Under the pieces are notes generated by a model. It did no database searches. It had not been told where the DNA came from and saw nothing but the letters and a program-made list of their open reading frames with translations. Shown here piece by piece: positions 1 through 8,804 of a stretch of DNA of 29,047 nucleotides. Both the position numbers and the translations under genes were made by a program. Position 1 is the stretch's first letter. Every line of letters starts with the position of its first letter. Source of the stretch: a virus; IMG/VR virus record IMGVR_UViG_3300044535_003180, positions 1 to 29,047 of that record; one strand, given 5' to 3'.

Positions 1-470
1 AAGCTGAAATTTCTGAAGAAAATAAAGAGACTGAAGGAACAGAAGCAGAGCTCACTGGCGAAACAGTTGCCCCTGAGCAAAATGCGGATGATTCAGTCAA
101 TAAACTTCAGGCTCTTGAAGAAGAAAACCAGAAGCTTAGAAGTGCATTACATAGAACTCTTGCAGAAAGAGTTGTTGATGCAAAGATTACAGTTGGTATT
201 GAATCATACGATGCTAGAGAAGCATTAGTAGCTGATCACGTTAAGCGTACAGCTTCTTCTTTAGCTGATTCTTTAAGAGATCTTGCAGGTATGCCAGCAG
301 CCAAAAAGGCCAAAGTAGCTATGCCAGAAATCAATTCTGAAATCGAAGCTAGCGAGAATGAGACAGGTGTCATAACTCTCGATGGAAAAGATCAAGAAAA
401 AGAAACAGTAGAAGCAACACCATTTGAAGATATCTTTGTAGATGCTCTTATGGGCCGTCGTAAACTTTAA
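1..470 (+). CDS. Partial CDS: C-terminus of a prohead scaffold or capsid protease/scaffold fusion
   Basis: The 5' end is cut by the window edge; the frame is open from base 3 to the TAA at 468-470. The visible 155 residues are strongly acidic and Glu/Lys-rich, with a heptad-like segment (LQALEEENQKLRSALHRTL) that looks like a coiled coil, then a low-complexity acidic stretch and a basic tail ending MGRRKL. Just upstream of the capsid genes, this is the usual place and composition of an internal scaffold or the scaffolding part of a prohead protease. No catalytic domain is visible, so the function is inferred from position and composition. Confidence 0.6.
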   Translation, partial: AEISEENKETEGTEAELTGETVAPEQNADDSVNKLQALEEENQKLRSALHRTLAERVVDAKITVGIESYDAREALVADHVKRTASSLADSLRDLAGMPAAKKAKVAMPEINSEIEASENETGVITLDGKDQEKETVEATPFEDIFVDALMGRRKL

Positions 471-499
471 AAAAAATAATATCTTAAGGAGATACTTAA

Positions 500-1273
500 A
501 TGAGTTTAGCAAAATTTCGTAAAGTTGGCACCAAAACCGGTGCTGGTCGCTTTGTAGTTTCGCAGGGTATCGCACCTGCAGCCTACTTGCTTACACACCC
601 AGGTCTTCCAACCTGGTATACAGATTCGGAAGATGATCGTTTTGAAGTAGTAATCACCAAGGGAACAATCCTTTCGGTAATTGCTGACAGCAATGGCGAC
701 GCACGCGTTGTTCCTGCAAACGGTACATCATCAAGCAAGGCTTATGGAGACAATATGCCTTCAACCTGGGATCCAATGAATGGCGCAACGCCAAACTATT
801 CATCGGGCGCAACTGACACAGTAACTGTGTCTGCTCGCTCTATTCCAATTGGTGTCGCACAGTATGACCTCTATCGTCCATTCGATAAGGGTACATCACA
901 AGGTGCAGGTTTCATTACCCATGGTTACGTAGAGTACCCAATGGTTAGTGGATTGAACGCTGACGTAACTGTTGGTTCGCTCGTAAGATCGGATAGCATG
1001 GGACGTCCAGTTAAGGCAGCGGCAGCGGATTTCTTAGATTCGACTGACGTTTATTCTTACCTCCAGGTTGGTAAGGTTATTGAGGTAGAAAAGTTTGCAA
1101 CCAACTTTGATGATGGTCTGCTTTCCTACATGCAATTGCCGTCAGACCCAGGTGCTTTGAAGACTGTATACGAGCTCACACGCTCGGGTTCATTCTCAGG
1201 TAAACTGGGTATACGTTCTAACTTGGACGTTACAAATGTGGTTGGTGCATTCCGCGTCAACCTCACACTTTAA
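500..1273 (+). CDS. Structural protein encoded immediately before the major capsid protein
   Basis: This 257-residue protein starts at ATG 500 behind a good Shine-Dalgarno sequence (AAGGAG at 486-491). It is soluble, beta-rich in appearance, rich in Gly, Ser, Thr and Val, and has no signal peptide or membrane segment. The N-terminus (MSLAKFRKVGTKTGAGRFVV) is basic. It lies between the scaffold-like gene and the capsid gene with 29 nt to the latter, so a head decoration or capsid-stabilising role is the natural inference. I do not recognise a named domain. Codon use is richer in C- and G-ending codons than the fibre-region accessory genes, as in the neighbouring capsid gene, which suggests high expression. 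Confidence 0.7.
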   Translation: MSLAKFRKVGTKTGAGRFVVSQGIAPAAYLLTHPGLPTWYTDSEDDRFEVVITKGTILSVIADSNGDARVVPANGTSSSKAYGDNMPSTWDPMNGATPNYSSGATDTVTVSARSIPIGVAQYDLYRPFDKGTSQGAGFITHGYVEYPMVSGLNADVTVGSLVRSDSMGRPVKAAAADFLDSTDVYSYLQVGKVIEVEKFATNFDDGLLSYMQLPSDPGALKTVYELTRSGSFSGKLGIRSNLDVTNVVGAFRVNLTL

Positions 1274-1302
1274 GAAACAATAGCAGGAGGAAAGATCCTA
1301 AG

Positions 1303-2361
1303 ATGAGTAAGACAATCCAAGAGCTCCTCTCGGGTCTCCCAGCATGGGAGACTGTATTAACCGAGGATGGGCACATCGACGAAAACAATAGAGTGACCAT
1401 CAAAGAGGCTTTTGCATCACCAGATGCAGCAGCACTTTTTCCTAAGGTCATCTCTCGTACACTTAGAGAAGCAGCAGAGCCACAGTTACTCGTGACTCCA
1501 TTGTTATCAACAGTGCGACTAGGAAAGGGACGCTCCTTGGAGTTTCCAGCCGTAAACGCAATTCAAGCAGCAGAAATTCCAGAAGGACAAGAGTACCCAG
1601 AACAGGCACTCGCATTTGCTAAGCAGATTGAAGGCAAAGTCTCGAAGAAGGGCGTCAAGCTCTCCTTCACAGAGGAAGTCATCGCAGACTCCCTTTGGGA
1701 CATTGTAGGTCTTCATGTTCGCGCAGCAGGTCGTGCAATGGCCCGTTTGAAGGAACAAATTGCCCTTAGCCGTTTCAAGGACGCAGCAACAATTGTGTTC
1801 GACAACGACAGTGGTTCATATGATGATACAACCGGTAGAGGGATCGATGGCGCGTTCAACGACACTCTTCACTGGGATGATGTTGTCGACATGGCTGCTG
1901 TTCTGATGGCAGAAAATCATGTCCCAACAGACTTTATCCTCCACCCATTGATGTGGTCGGTATTCTTGAAGGATGCGATTTTCCACACTGGTGGATCCGC
2001 TGCAGCTGTTAACACAAGCTGGGGCTACCGTCCAGACTCACCAAGTGGTGCACTCAATTCGACAGCCCCAATGGGTCTGAATGTAATTGTCACACCATTC
2101 GTAAGCTTCACTGCTAAGTCAGGTGCAACGCCAGCTAAGTCTGACGTGTTCTTGATTGACCGCAACGAAGTTGGTACCCTCCTTGTCAAGGATGAAATGA
2201 GCACAGATCAGTTTGATGATCCAACTCGTGACATTCGTCAGATGAAGATGAAAGAGCGTTACGACATCGTAATGCTTGGTGACGGTGAAGGTATCACTGT
2301 TGCTAGAAACGTTAATCTTGCTCGTAACTACGAAGTACAAGTTACAAACGAGATGGCATAA
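1303..2361 (+). CDS. Major capsid protein (HK97-fold type)
   Basis: This 352-residue protein starts at ATG 1303 behind AGGAGG (1285-1290), the strongest ribosome site in the window. It has the traits of an HK97-like capsid subunit: a helical N-terminal arm, a segment resembling an E-loop and spine helix (EGQEYPEQALAFAKQIEGKV, then helices around residues 120-160), a central A-domain-like part with DFILHPLMWSVFLKD, and a C-terminal strand segment containing DRNEVGTLLVKDEMSTDQFD. Length is normal for the family. It follows a scaffold-like gene and a structural protein and is followed directly by a strong terminator, the usual end of a head operon. The exact family is not certain. Confidence 0.85.
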   Translation: MSKTIQELLSGLPAWETVLTEDGHIDENNRVTIKEAFASPDAAALFPKVISRTLREAAEPQLLVTPLLSTVRLGKGRSLEFPAVNAIQAAEIPEGQEYPEQALAFAKQIEGKVSKKGVKLSFTEEVIADSLWDIVGLHVRAAGRAMARLKEQIALSRFKDAATIVFDNDSGSYDDTTGRGIDGAFNDTLHWDDVVDMAAVLMAENHVPTDFILHPLMWSVFLKDAIFHTGGSAAAVNTSWGYRPDSPSGALNSTAPMGLNVIVTPFVSFTAKSGATPAKSDVFLIDRNEVGTLLVKDEMSTDQFDDPTRDIRQMKMKERYDIVMLGDGEGITVARNVNLARNYEVQVTNEMA

Positions 2362-2408
2362 TAACAAAAACCTTAGGGTTAGTTATAGTTACGAATCCCT
2401 AGAGAATG

Positions 2409-2441
2409 GGGGGTGTGAGAGAAATCTCCACCCCCTATTTT
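2409..2441 (+). terminator. Rho-independent terminator after the capsid gene
   Basis: GGGGGTG (2409-2415) and GAGA (2417-2420) pair with TCTC (2425-2428) and CACCCCC (2429-2435). This gives an 11-bp stem with one bulged T (2416) and a GAAA tetraloop (2421-2424), followed by TATTTT. It is the clearest terminator in the window and closes the head transcript. Confidence 0.9.
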
Positions 2442-2458
2442 CATATTTCCGTTTTGTT

Positions 2459-2475
2459 TATTACTATTGATACTA
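2459..2475 (+). promoter_or_regulatory. Candidate phage promoter element TATTACTAT upstream of the first tail-region gene
   Basis: TATTACTAT (2459-2467) is followed by TGATACT, which resembles an extended -10 box, and lies 40 nt before the GTG at 2499 and just after the terminator. The same nine bases occur 46 nt before 11042 and 45 nt before 22173, and a close variant 43 nt before 26802. The recurrence at a near-constant distance supports a promoter; no -35 box is obvious. Confidence 0.45.
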
Positions 2476-2498
2476 GTTAATAATTTTGGAGAATAATT

Positions 2499-3266
2499 GT
2501 GGCCCTATTTCTCATTGATCAAGCCAAAGTAAATGCGTACAGTGCGTCTATAAAGTTTGGTAGAACAGTAAAAATATCTTCATTAAAAAATGAAAACTTT
2601 AAAGTCTATACGGATGCAGCTACTCCGGCACAGGTAAGCGCTCCATTTGAAATTATTAATACAATAAAAGATTATAATCAAATTTCTAGAATTATAAGTC
2701 TTTATTGGAAAGCTAATTTAGTTGATGGTCAATCTTATTTTATAAGAATTGAAAACATTGTAGATTCAGCTGGATCAATAGTTCCTTACGAAATCATAAA
2801 GTTCACTTATGTTTCTTCGGCTACTCCATCGGACAAAGAATTTGTTGATCCAGGTACGATCCCTGTTTTGATTGAAGATAGATCCGTAAAAACAGAAGTA
2901 GACATTAGCTACAATGTTATAGCTAAAAATCCTTTATTCTACATAGAGAATATTGACCCAGTTGATGGTGATTTCTACTTGTCGAATGATTATAACTATG
3001 GAAGAGTTACTGTAACCTTTAACGAAAAACCAGCTTCAAACTTTTTAAACAATAGATATTTTTTGTGCCAAAGAAAGAAAATACAAAAAGGTCCTTCTAG
3101 GTGGGAAAACATTACCACAAGTGTGAGCACCCATTCTTGGAGGGCAGAAGTGTATATTGACTTCCCTTCGCTAGACGCAACCCCATCGTATTTTACTGCT
3201 GATAAAGATTATTTTGAACAAGGTTATAAATATAGAATTAAAATTTCTAAAGATATTGGAATTTAA
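2499..3266 (+). CDS. Structural protein of unknown family, first gene of the tail/fibre region
   Basis: This 255-residue protein is read from GTG 2499, with TTGGAG (2487-2492) as the ribosome site. The sequence is beta-rich (for example YWKANLVDGQSYFIRIENIV and YGRVTVTFNEKPAS) and resembles two successive immunoglobulin-like or fibronectin-like sandwiches joined near residue 115. It has no signal peptide. AT content is higher than in the capsid gene. It ends one base before the next start (TAATATG), so the two are probably translationally coupled. A connector, baseplate or fibre-attachment role is possible, but only position and beta-rich composition support it. Confidence 0.6.
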   Translation: MALFLIDQAKVNAYSASIKFGRTVKISSLKNENFKVYTDAATPAQVSAPFEIINTIKDYNQISRIISLYWKANLVDGQSYFIRIENIVDSAGSIVPYEIIKFTYVSSATPSDKEFVDPGTIPVLIEDRSVKTEVDISYNVIAKNPLFYIENIDPVDGDFYLSNDYNYGRVTVTFNEKPASNFLNNRYFLCQRKKIQKGPSRWENITTSVSTHSWRAEVYIDFPSLDATPSYFTADKDYFEQGYKYRIKISKDIGI

Positions 3267-3267
3267 T

Positions 3268-3681
3268 ATGGCTAATTTTGTATACAAAAAAGCTAAAGAA
3301 TCTTTATTGAATGGTGAATTTAACTTAAGTTCAAATAGCTTAAAAGTTCTTCTTATTGATAAATCTTTATACACACCAAACGAAGACACCGATAGGTATA
3401 TATCGGATATACCCGCAAGTGCCATAAAAAAAAGATCAAATAGTATAACCAATGTAGTTAACTCTTTAGGTGTGTTAGATGCAGATAATGTTTCTATCAG
3501 TGACTATAGCGGTGAAAGCTTTAGTGCAATTGTTTTGTATCAAAGCGGAAGCTCAGATTCCAATTCAAAATTAATATTTTTCATAGATACTTCAAGCGGT
3601 CTACCATTTGCAGGATCTAACAGCGACACTCCCGTTACTATAATCTGGAGTGATTCAAATACTAAAATACTTTCCATTTAG
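3268..3681 (+). CDS. Small phage structural protein, tail-associated
   Basis: The chosen start is ATG 3268, one base after the preceding stop; an upstream in-frame start at 3214 would overlap that gene by 53 nt. The 137-residue product begins MANFVYKKAKESLLNGEFNL and continues SNSLKVLLIDKSLYTPN, a pattern I associate with small virion proteins of marine and freshwater tailed phages in which an opening helix precedes a beta sandwich. The rest is beta-rich (FSAIVLYQSGS, SKLIFFIDTSSGLPF). No catalytic motif is present. Its position before the fibre genes suggests a virion component. Confidence 0.65.
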   Translation: MANFVYKKAKESLLNGEFNLSSNSLKVLLIDKSLYTPNEDTDRYISDIPASAIKKRSNSITNVVNSLGVLDADNVSISDYSGESFSAIVLYQSGSSDSNSKLIFFIDTSSGLPFAGSNSDTPVTIIWSDSNTKILSI

Positions 3682-3689
3682 GAGTTTTT

Positions 3690-4028
3690 ATGGCCACAAA
3701 CTATCCAGCATCATTAGATAATTTTGTAAATCCAACAGCTAATGATAACTTAAATTCAACTGTAGTTCCGCATCACAAGCAGCACACTGACTTAAATGAT
3801 GCAGTAGAAGGAATGCAAACTGTCTTGGGTATCAACCCAGCAGGTTCTCATCTTACGGTTAAGGATAGAATTATTGCAGCAGAGTCAAATATTTCAACTC
3901 AATCAGTTTTAAATGGGATGACAGATGTTACTATAAGTTCAGCTGCGAGTGGTCAAGTATTAAGATATAACGGCTCTCAATGGATTAACTACGCAGAGTC
4001 AAATCTTGTTGATGGAGGGAATTTTTAA
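3690..4028 (+). CDS. Short tail-fibre-like protein
   Basis: This 112-residue protein starts at ATG 3690 behind AGGAG (3680-3684, overlapping the previous stop). The N-terminus ([12 protein letters not shown], then [20 protein letters not shown]) is a motif often seen at the start of tail-fibre or head-fibre proteins, where the His-rich stretch leads into a helix. Residues 77-104 ([20 protein letters not shown]) match the unit LSDVTITSxxxGDLLKYNGxxWVN found in the fibre genes starting at 5286, 11042, 16177 and 22173. It ends two bases before the next start and probably forms one fibre complex with its neighbours. Confidence 0.7.
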   Translation: MATNYPASLDNFVNPTANDNLNSTVVPHHKQHTDLNDAVEGMQTVLGINPAGSHLTVKDRIIAAESNISTQSVLNGMTDVTISSAASGQVLRYNGSQWINYAESNLVDGGNF

Positions 4029-4030
4029 AG

Positions 4031-5269
4031 ATGTCTAATACTCTAAGAATTAAAAGAAGGTCTAGTGCTGGGGCAGCAGGCGCCCCAGGGAGTCTTGAAA
4101 ACGCTGAGCTAGCATTTAACGAAGCTGACAATACACTTTATTATGGAACTGGAACTGGCGGGGCTGGTGGTAGTGCAACTTCCGTTATTGCTATTGCTGG
4201 TTATGGAGCATATGCTACGCTTGGTACAGACCAAACAATATCTGGTAATAAAACTTTTTCTGGAACAATATCTGTTGCAACACCAACTGCAAACGCACAC
4301 GCCGCTACCAAACTATATGTAGACCAAGCAATGGGTGGAGTCGCTACTGCATTTACTGTAGCCGCCAATACTGGTTCTAATTTAACAATAACCAGTGGAA
4401 GTGACACGTTTACAATTGTTGGTGGAACAGGAATAACTACACAAGCTAGTGCTACAGACACTATAACTATAACAAACCAGGGTGTTATTTCTTTAACTGG
4501 AACAACCAATGAAGTATCTGTCTCCGCATCAAATGGTGCGGTAACATTGAGTCTTCCAGCCAACGTCACAATTAGTAATAACCTCACTGTAACAGGCGAT
4601 TTAATCGTTAACGGAAATACAACAACGCTTAACACTGCAACTTTAGTAGTTGAAGATAAGAATATAGTTTTAGCTAACACAGCATCTCCGACAGATGTAA
4701 CAGCAGATGGTGCTGGGTTCACAGTCAAAGGCGCAACAGATAAAACTTTTAACTGGGTTGATTCAACAGATTCTTGGACATCATCGGAACATGTTGACCT
4801 AGTATCAAGTAAAATTTTTAAAATTGATGGGACTTCAGTATTAAGCAACACCACACTTGGTTCAGGTGTTATTAACTCAAGTTTAACGTCGCTTGGTAAT
4901 GTTGCAACAGGTACTTGGAGTGCAACAACTATAGGGATCGCTTATGGCGGTACTGGTGCAACTGATGCGGCGAATGCAAGGACTAACTTAGGTTTAGTAA
5001 TTGGCACAAACGTACAAGCTTACGATGCGGAACTAGCAGCAATTGCTGGCTTAACTTCTGAAGCAGATAGAATTCCTTATTTCACTGGAGCAAACACGGC
5101 AGCTCTTGCAACTTTTACCGCATTTGGCAGAAGTCTTGTCGATGACATAGATGCATCTGCAGCTAGAACTACACTAGGTCTTGGAACAATTGCGACACAA
5201 AATTCAAGCAACGTTTCAATCACAGGTGGTTCTATAGACAATCTAACCTTTGATGGTGGAACCTTTTAA
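4031..5269 (+). CDS. Tail-fibre protein
   Basis: This 412-residue protein has a typical phage fibre N-terminus: [20 protein letters not shown] followed by [17 protein letters not shown], an attachment-type motif found in many marine phage fibres. Downstream come Gly/Thr/Ser-rich repeats, the [19 protein letters not shown] module also present in the fibres at 5286, 11042 and 22173, and a C-terminus with [17 protein letters not shown], a common fibre element. There is no signal peptide or enzymatic domain. Start ATG 4031 is two bases after the upstream stop. A homotrimeric, host-recognising fibre segment is the inferred role. Confidence 0.8.
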   Translation: MSNTLRIKRRSSAGAAGAPGSLENAELAFNEADNTLYYGTGTGGAGGSATSVIAIAGYGAYATLGTDQTISGNKTFSGTISVATPTANAHAATKLYVDQAMGGVATAFTVAANTGSNLTITSGSDTFTIVGGTGITTQASATDTITITNQGVISLTGTTNEVSVSASNGAVTLSLPANVTISNNLTVTGDLIVNGNTTTLNTATLVVEDKNIVLANTASPTDVTADGAGFTVKGATDKTFNWVDSTDSWTSSEHVDLVSSKIFKIDGTSVLSNTTLGSGVINSSLTSLGNVATGTWSATTIGIAYGGTGATDAANARTNLGLVIGTNVQAYDAELAAIAGLTSEADRIPYFTGANTAALATFTAFGRSLVDDIDASAARTTLGLGTIATQNSSNVSITGGSIDNLTFDGGTF

Positions 5270-5285
5270 ATAAGAAAGGTTTTTA

Positions 5286-7778
5286 ATGGCCGTACCGAAT
5301 TTAGCGAAAGGGCAAATAGCCCTAGACCCAACCAATGATTTATTGTATTATGTCAACGAATTTAATGCAGTAGTTTCTACATCCTTATCTTGGGTAAAAA
5401 ATAGTAGCAATATATCTACGACAGAAAATGTTGTTATAAGTGGGGACTTAACTGTGTCTGGTTCAACAGTAACAGTTAACGCGGAAACTCTTCTAATAGA
5501 AGATAATATTATAGTTTTAAATACTGGCGTTACTGGTGCTCCAAGTACTAACGCTGGGATAGAAGTAGAACGTGGAACTTCTACCAACGTTCAAATACGC
5601 TGGGATGAGTCAACGGATAAGTGGCAACTAACTAATGACGGAACTAATTTTTACGATATTTTGAATTCAAGTGGAATTACTGGCGATCTAACTGGCAATG
5701 TAACCGGTAATGTAACCGGTAATTTAACGGGTAATTCTACCGGGACCCACACAGGTGCGGTAGTTGGGAATGCGGATACTGCAACTAAGTTATTAAATGC
5801 TAGAACCATATCTTTAACAGGGCCAGTTACTGGGTCAGTGTCTTTTGATGGTACATCTAATGTTTCCATAACGACTTTACTAACAGCAGAATCTTCTGGC
5901 ATTACTAGCCTTTCAGATGTTACGATTACTTCTGTTGCTAGCGGCGATTTATTAAAATATAATGGAACTAATTGGGTAAATGCAGCAGGGTACGCAACTT
6001 TAGATTCTCCAACTTTTACGGGCACAGTAAGTGGTATTACCGCAACGATGATTGGCCTTGGGTCAGTCAATAATACTTCTGACACGGCAAAACCAGTTTC
6101 TACCGCACAACAAACTGCACTTGACCTCAAGGCCGATATTGCTTCACCCACTTTTACGGGCAACGTTTCTGGTATCACCAAAACGATGGTAGGTTTAAGT
6201 TTGGTTGATAATACCGCAGATACGGCAAAGCCTGTGTCTACTGCGCAACAGACGGCTATTGACCTTAAGGCGAATATTGCTTCACCTACATTTACTGGAA
6301 ATGTTTCTGGCATTACCGCAACTATGATTGGTCTTGGGTCTGTAGACAACACTTCAGATACCGCAAAACCTATATCAACAGCTACGCAAACTGCCCTCGA
6401 CCTTAAGGCGCCCCTCGCTTCACCTACTTTTACAGGTAATGTAAATACGTCTATATTATTTGTAGACAGCATAGAGGTCGACACAACAGGCGCGACTAGT
6501 GGCCAAGTTCTTAAATTTAATGGAACAAAATTTACACCTGCCGCAGATAATGTGGCAACAGCTGGCAGCCTCAACATAACGGATTTAGCTGATGTACTCG
6601 TCTCAAATATATCAAACGGTGAAATTCTAAAGTGGAACAACAGCAGTTCAAAGTGGGTTAATTCAGCCGACAATGCTGGAACAGTTATCAACGCCCTTGA
6701 TGATATTAGTGATGTAACAATTACTTCGGCAGCCACGGGTGATCTTCTCAAATGGAGTGGTTCAGCTTGGGTCAATGCCGCAGGTTATGCAACACTTGCA
6801 TCTCCAACTTTTACTGGTAATGTTTCTGGAATAACTAAGGCAATGGTTGGCCTAGGTTCGGTTGACAACACTGCTGATACTGCAAAACCAGTTTCAACAT
6901 TTCAACAAACAGCTCTTGATCTAAAAGCAAATATCGCTTCTCCAACATTTACAGGAAGTGTAACAATCCCCGCAGGTGCTTCCATTTCGGGTTTTGCAAC
7001 ACTTGCATCCCCAGATTTAACCGGAACACCAACTGCGCCTACAGCAACATTGGCAACTAATACAACACAAATTGCTACTACGGCATTTGTTCGAGCAGAG
7101 GTTGCAGCACTTGTAAATAGTGCTGGTGCGACCTTGGATACCCTTGGGGAGATTGCCACCGCACTTGGAAACGACGCTGCTCTATCCACAACACTTACGA
7201 ACAGCATTGCCCTAAAAGCACCCCTTGCTTCACCAACTTTTACGGGCACCGTAACAATTCCAGCAGGTGCATCTATCTCAGGTTTTGCAACCTTGGATTC
7301 ACCAACATTTACTGGAACGGTAATTCTTCCTGGAAATACAGTTACATCTTCAATGATTTTAGATGGGACTATTGTTGATATTGATATTAATTCTTCTGCG
7401 GCAATTGCATATAGTAAACTATCATTAAGCAACTCTATCACCACAACTGACTTGGTGTCTGGTCCAGCTAGAGGTGGTTTTAATTCTACTTTAAATGCGC
7501 AAACTGCAAGCTATACTTTACAGGCTACAGATTTAGCTAAATTGGTAACTATTGATTCTGCTTCTAATACAACAGTAACTGTACCTGATATTTTATCTGT
7601 TGGAGATAGAATAGACGTTTTAAGAAAACATCTTACCGGTGAAGTAACTTTAGCTGGAGATACCGGAGTAACGGTGAATGGTACTCCTGGGCTCAAGTTG
7701 CGTGCACAGTGGTCAGGTGCTACACTGGTTAAGTTGGCCGCCAACACTTGGGTGGTAATGGGTGATCTAAAGGCTTAA
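5286..7778 (+). CDS. Long tail-fibre protein with SPTFTG repeats
   Basis: This 830-residue protein starts at ATG 5286 behind AAGAAAGG. It contains, in order: an N-terminal module ending DPTNDLLYYVN; the NVVISGDLTVSGSTVTVNAE module; a short GNVTGNVTGNLTGNSTG run; DVTITSVASGDLLKYNG units; and 44-46-residue repeats of the type SPTFTGNVSGIT...DNTADTAKPVS...LDLKA, typical of trimeric phage fibres. The last 100 residues (from about TLNAQTASYTLQATDL to VVMGDLKA) match the C-terminus of the fibre at 22173, with GTPGLKLRAQWS in both. It is followed two bases later by the FFxPP protein gene, as is that second fibre. Confidence 0.85.
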   Translation: MAVPNLAKGQIALDPTNDLLYYVNEFNAVVSTSLSWVKNSSNISTTENVVISGDLTVSGSTVTVNAETLLIEDNIIVLNTGVTGAPSTNAGIEVERGTSTNVQIRWDESTDKWQLTNDGTNFYDILNSSGITGDLTGNVTGNVTGNLTGNSTGTHTGAVVGNADTATKLLNARTISLTGPVTGSVSFDGTSNVSITTLLTAESSGITSLSDVTITSVASGDLLKYNGTNWVNAAGYATLDSPTFTGTVSGITATMIGLGSVNNTSDTAKPVSTAQQTALDLKADIASPTFTGNVSGITKTMVGLSLVDNTADTAKPVSTAQQTAIDLKANIASPTFTGNVSGITATMIGLGSVDNTSDTAKPISTATQTALDLKAPLASPTFTGNVNTSILFVDSIEVDTTGATSGQVLKFNGTKFTPAADNVATAGSLNITDLADVLVSNISNGEILKWNNSSSKWVNSADNAGTVINALDDISDVTITSAATGDLLKWSGSAWVNAAGYATLASPTFTGNVSGITKAMVGLGSVDNTADTAKPVSTFQQTALDLKANIASPTFTGSVTIPAGASISGFATLASPDLTGTPTAPTATLATNTTQIATTAFVRAEVAALVNSAGATLDTLGEIATALGNDAALSTTLTNSIALKAPLASPTFTGTVTIPAGASISGFATLDSPTFTGTVILPGNTVTSSMILDGTIVDIDINSSAAIAYSKLSLSNSITTTDLVSGPARGGFNSTLNAQTASYTLQATDLAKLVTIDSASNTTVTVPDILSVGDRIDVLRKHLTGEVTLAGDTGVTVNGTPGLKLRAQWSGATLVKLAANTWVVMGDLKA
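6006..6418 (+). repeat. Three tandem fibre repeats of about 138 bp
   Basis: Three consecutive coding repeats start at SPTFTG and end at DLKA followed by two residues, each about 46 codons (for example DNTADTAKPVSTAQQTALDL). A fourth copy lies at about 6801-6942, and another in the gene at 16177 (about 16920-17050). The DNA has diverged at synonymous sites, so the copies are conserved at the protein level. Confidence 0.8.
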
Positions 7779-7780
7779 TT

Positions 7781-8204
7781 ATGACAGTTCCAATAGGTAG
7801 TTCGGGCCGGCTCAAGAAGAGCCGCTAAGCCTGCGATAGCCCAAGGCACAACACAGGCTAACGCAAACGCCGCGATCATTGCGGCAGGACATGTTGTGGG
7901 AACTGTTGTAAGCGCAGCCACCCAAGATGCTACCTTAGACCAAAAAGTTCTCACAGCCTTAACAGATACTGCAGTCGTCCCATTGGGCACAAGTATAAAT
8001 TATGAATATGGGATTTTTTCTCCACCAAGTTTTTTTGGTCCGCCAGGTTTCTTTTCCCCACCAGATTTCTTTTCCCCGCCAGATTTCTTTTCCCCACCAG
8101 GTTTCCCTGATCCACCACCACCACCATGCCCTAACTGTGGAGATATTGGCCCATGTTGCGGTATGTGTGCGGGTGTAAAGTCTCCATACTTCTCTTGCAT
8201 CTAA
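7781..8204 (+). CDS. FFxPP-repeat, Cys-rich protein read through a CGG +1 frameshift
   Basis: The reading begins at ATG 7781 (two bases after the fibre stop) and would end after 15 codons at TAA 7826. It contains CGG at 7808-7810; a +1 shift there (CGGC, then TCA at 7812) opens the frame to TAA 8202-8204, giving 140 residues. From AKPAIAQG onward it matches the unshifted paralogue at 24121-24528 (135 residues): AAIIAAGHVVGTVV, ATLDQKVLTALTDT, YGIFSPPSFFGPPGFF. The middle is a run of FF(S/G)PP(G/D) hexapeptides; the end is Pro- and Cys-rich (CPNCGDIGPCCGMC). Function is unknown; its place after a fibre gene suggests a fibre tip, adhesion or assembly factor. Confidence 0.75.
7808..7811 (+). other. 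CGG +1 frameshift site 1 (CGGC)
   Basis: The only in-frame CGG of the FFxPP gene. The frame-0 stop is at 7826-7828; the nearest upstream stop in the destination frame is TAG 7794-7796, so the shift must lie between them. The unshifted paralogue at 24121 shows the destination frame is the real one. Confidence 0.8.
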
Positions 8205-8207
8205 AGG

Positions 8208-8242
8208 CTTAGTAGTATAAAATAGACTTAGTAGTATAAAAT
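8208..8242 (+). promoter_or_regulatory. Tandem 16-bp direct repeat with -10-like TATAAA, candidate promoter or operator
   Basis: CTTAGTAGTATAAAAT occurs at 8208-8223 and again at 8227-8242, a 19-bp period, between the FFxPP gene and the acetyltransferase gene. Each copy has a TATAAA box. A related GTAGTATCAT lies before the gene at 10040 at a similar distance. It may be a doubled promoter or a paired protein-binding site. Confidence 0.5.
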
Positions 8243-8266
8243 CAAAAAATGAAAGGAAAATAAACC

Positions 8267-8785
8267 ATGAGCGACATAAACAAAGATAACTTTTGGACAG
8301 ACTTAACTCCAACTTTTGACCAAACTGAAGAAATGTTTTTTGCGGGTTGGAGTGCTTTTGAAACACGATTTGGTGAATACGGCACTCCTGGGTTCACCGA
8401 GTTGGTGGCTCCAGCAAAATCAAATATGTTTGGTCATAATGATTTTCAAGATGTCTACTATATTTTTTACCGTGGAGAAGACGGAAAATTACTTTTTATT
8501 TCAGGAAGATATTATGACCAATCCAATAAGCGAAAACCTTTTATTTTTATGGCTCACCCAGACCATCAACGCCAAGGCCTTGGAACACTAATGCTTAATT
8601 ATATAGAGGAAAAATTTATTGCCGAAGAGGGAAGTAGGTACGGTTTTACCGACACTGAATTTGCTGAAATGCCTAGAGCGCAACGTGCATCGCTAACAGT
8701 TCCCGATATTTATAAAGATGTTGTGGTATCTGATTCGGCAGCATCATTTGTCAACAAAACGGTTAATCAATTTTTTACTGAATAA
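8267..8785 (+). CDS. GNAT-family N-acetyltransferase
   Basis: This 172-residue protein starts at ATG 8267 behind GAAAGGA. Residues 90-113 (KPFIFMAHPDHQRQGLGTLM) carry the acetyl-CoA-binding motif A: a beta strand, then HPDHQRQGLG with the Q/R-x-x-G-x-G loop at 101-106, then a helix (TLMLNYIEEKF). The length is normal for a single-domain GNAT enzyme. The acceptor is unknown; it could be a protein N-terminus, a lysine or an amino sugar. Given the glycosyltransferases downstream, a sugar acceptor is one idea. A doubled promoter-like repeat lies immediately upstream, so it may start its own transcript. Confidence 0.75.
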   Translation: MSDINKDNFWTDLTPTFDQTEEMFFAGWSAFETRFGEYGTPGFTELVAPAKSNMFGHNDFQDVYYIFYRGEDGKLLFISGRYYDQSNKRKPFIFMAHPDHQRQGLGTLMLNYIEEKFIAEEGSRYGFTDTEFAEMPRAQRASLTVPDIYKDVVVSDSAASFVNKTVNQFFTE

Positions 8786-8804
8786 GACATTAAGGAGAAA
8801 TAAT

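Noticed and set aside
3214-3267. Upstream start at 3214 for the small structural protein
   Set aside because: It overlaps the preceding gene by 53 nt and adds residues (MNKVINIELKFLKILEFN) unlike the family-type start MANFVYKKAKE.
5651-6775. A 374-codon open frame on the minus strand, with others inside the fibre genes (for example 4201-4854 and 14429-14953)
   Set aside because: They mirror the low-complexity Thr/Val/Ser-rich fibre repeats, have Val/Pro-rich reversed compositions, no ribosome sites and no recognisable domains.
7818-7828. Frameshift of the FFxPP gene at CGC 7823 instead of CGG 7808
   Set aside because: Both positions fit the stop bounds, but CGC is read normally as a triplet in many other genes here, whereas CGG is not, so CGG 7808 is the more consistent site.
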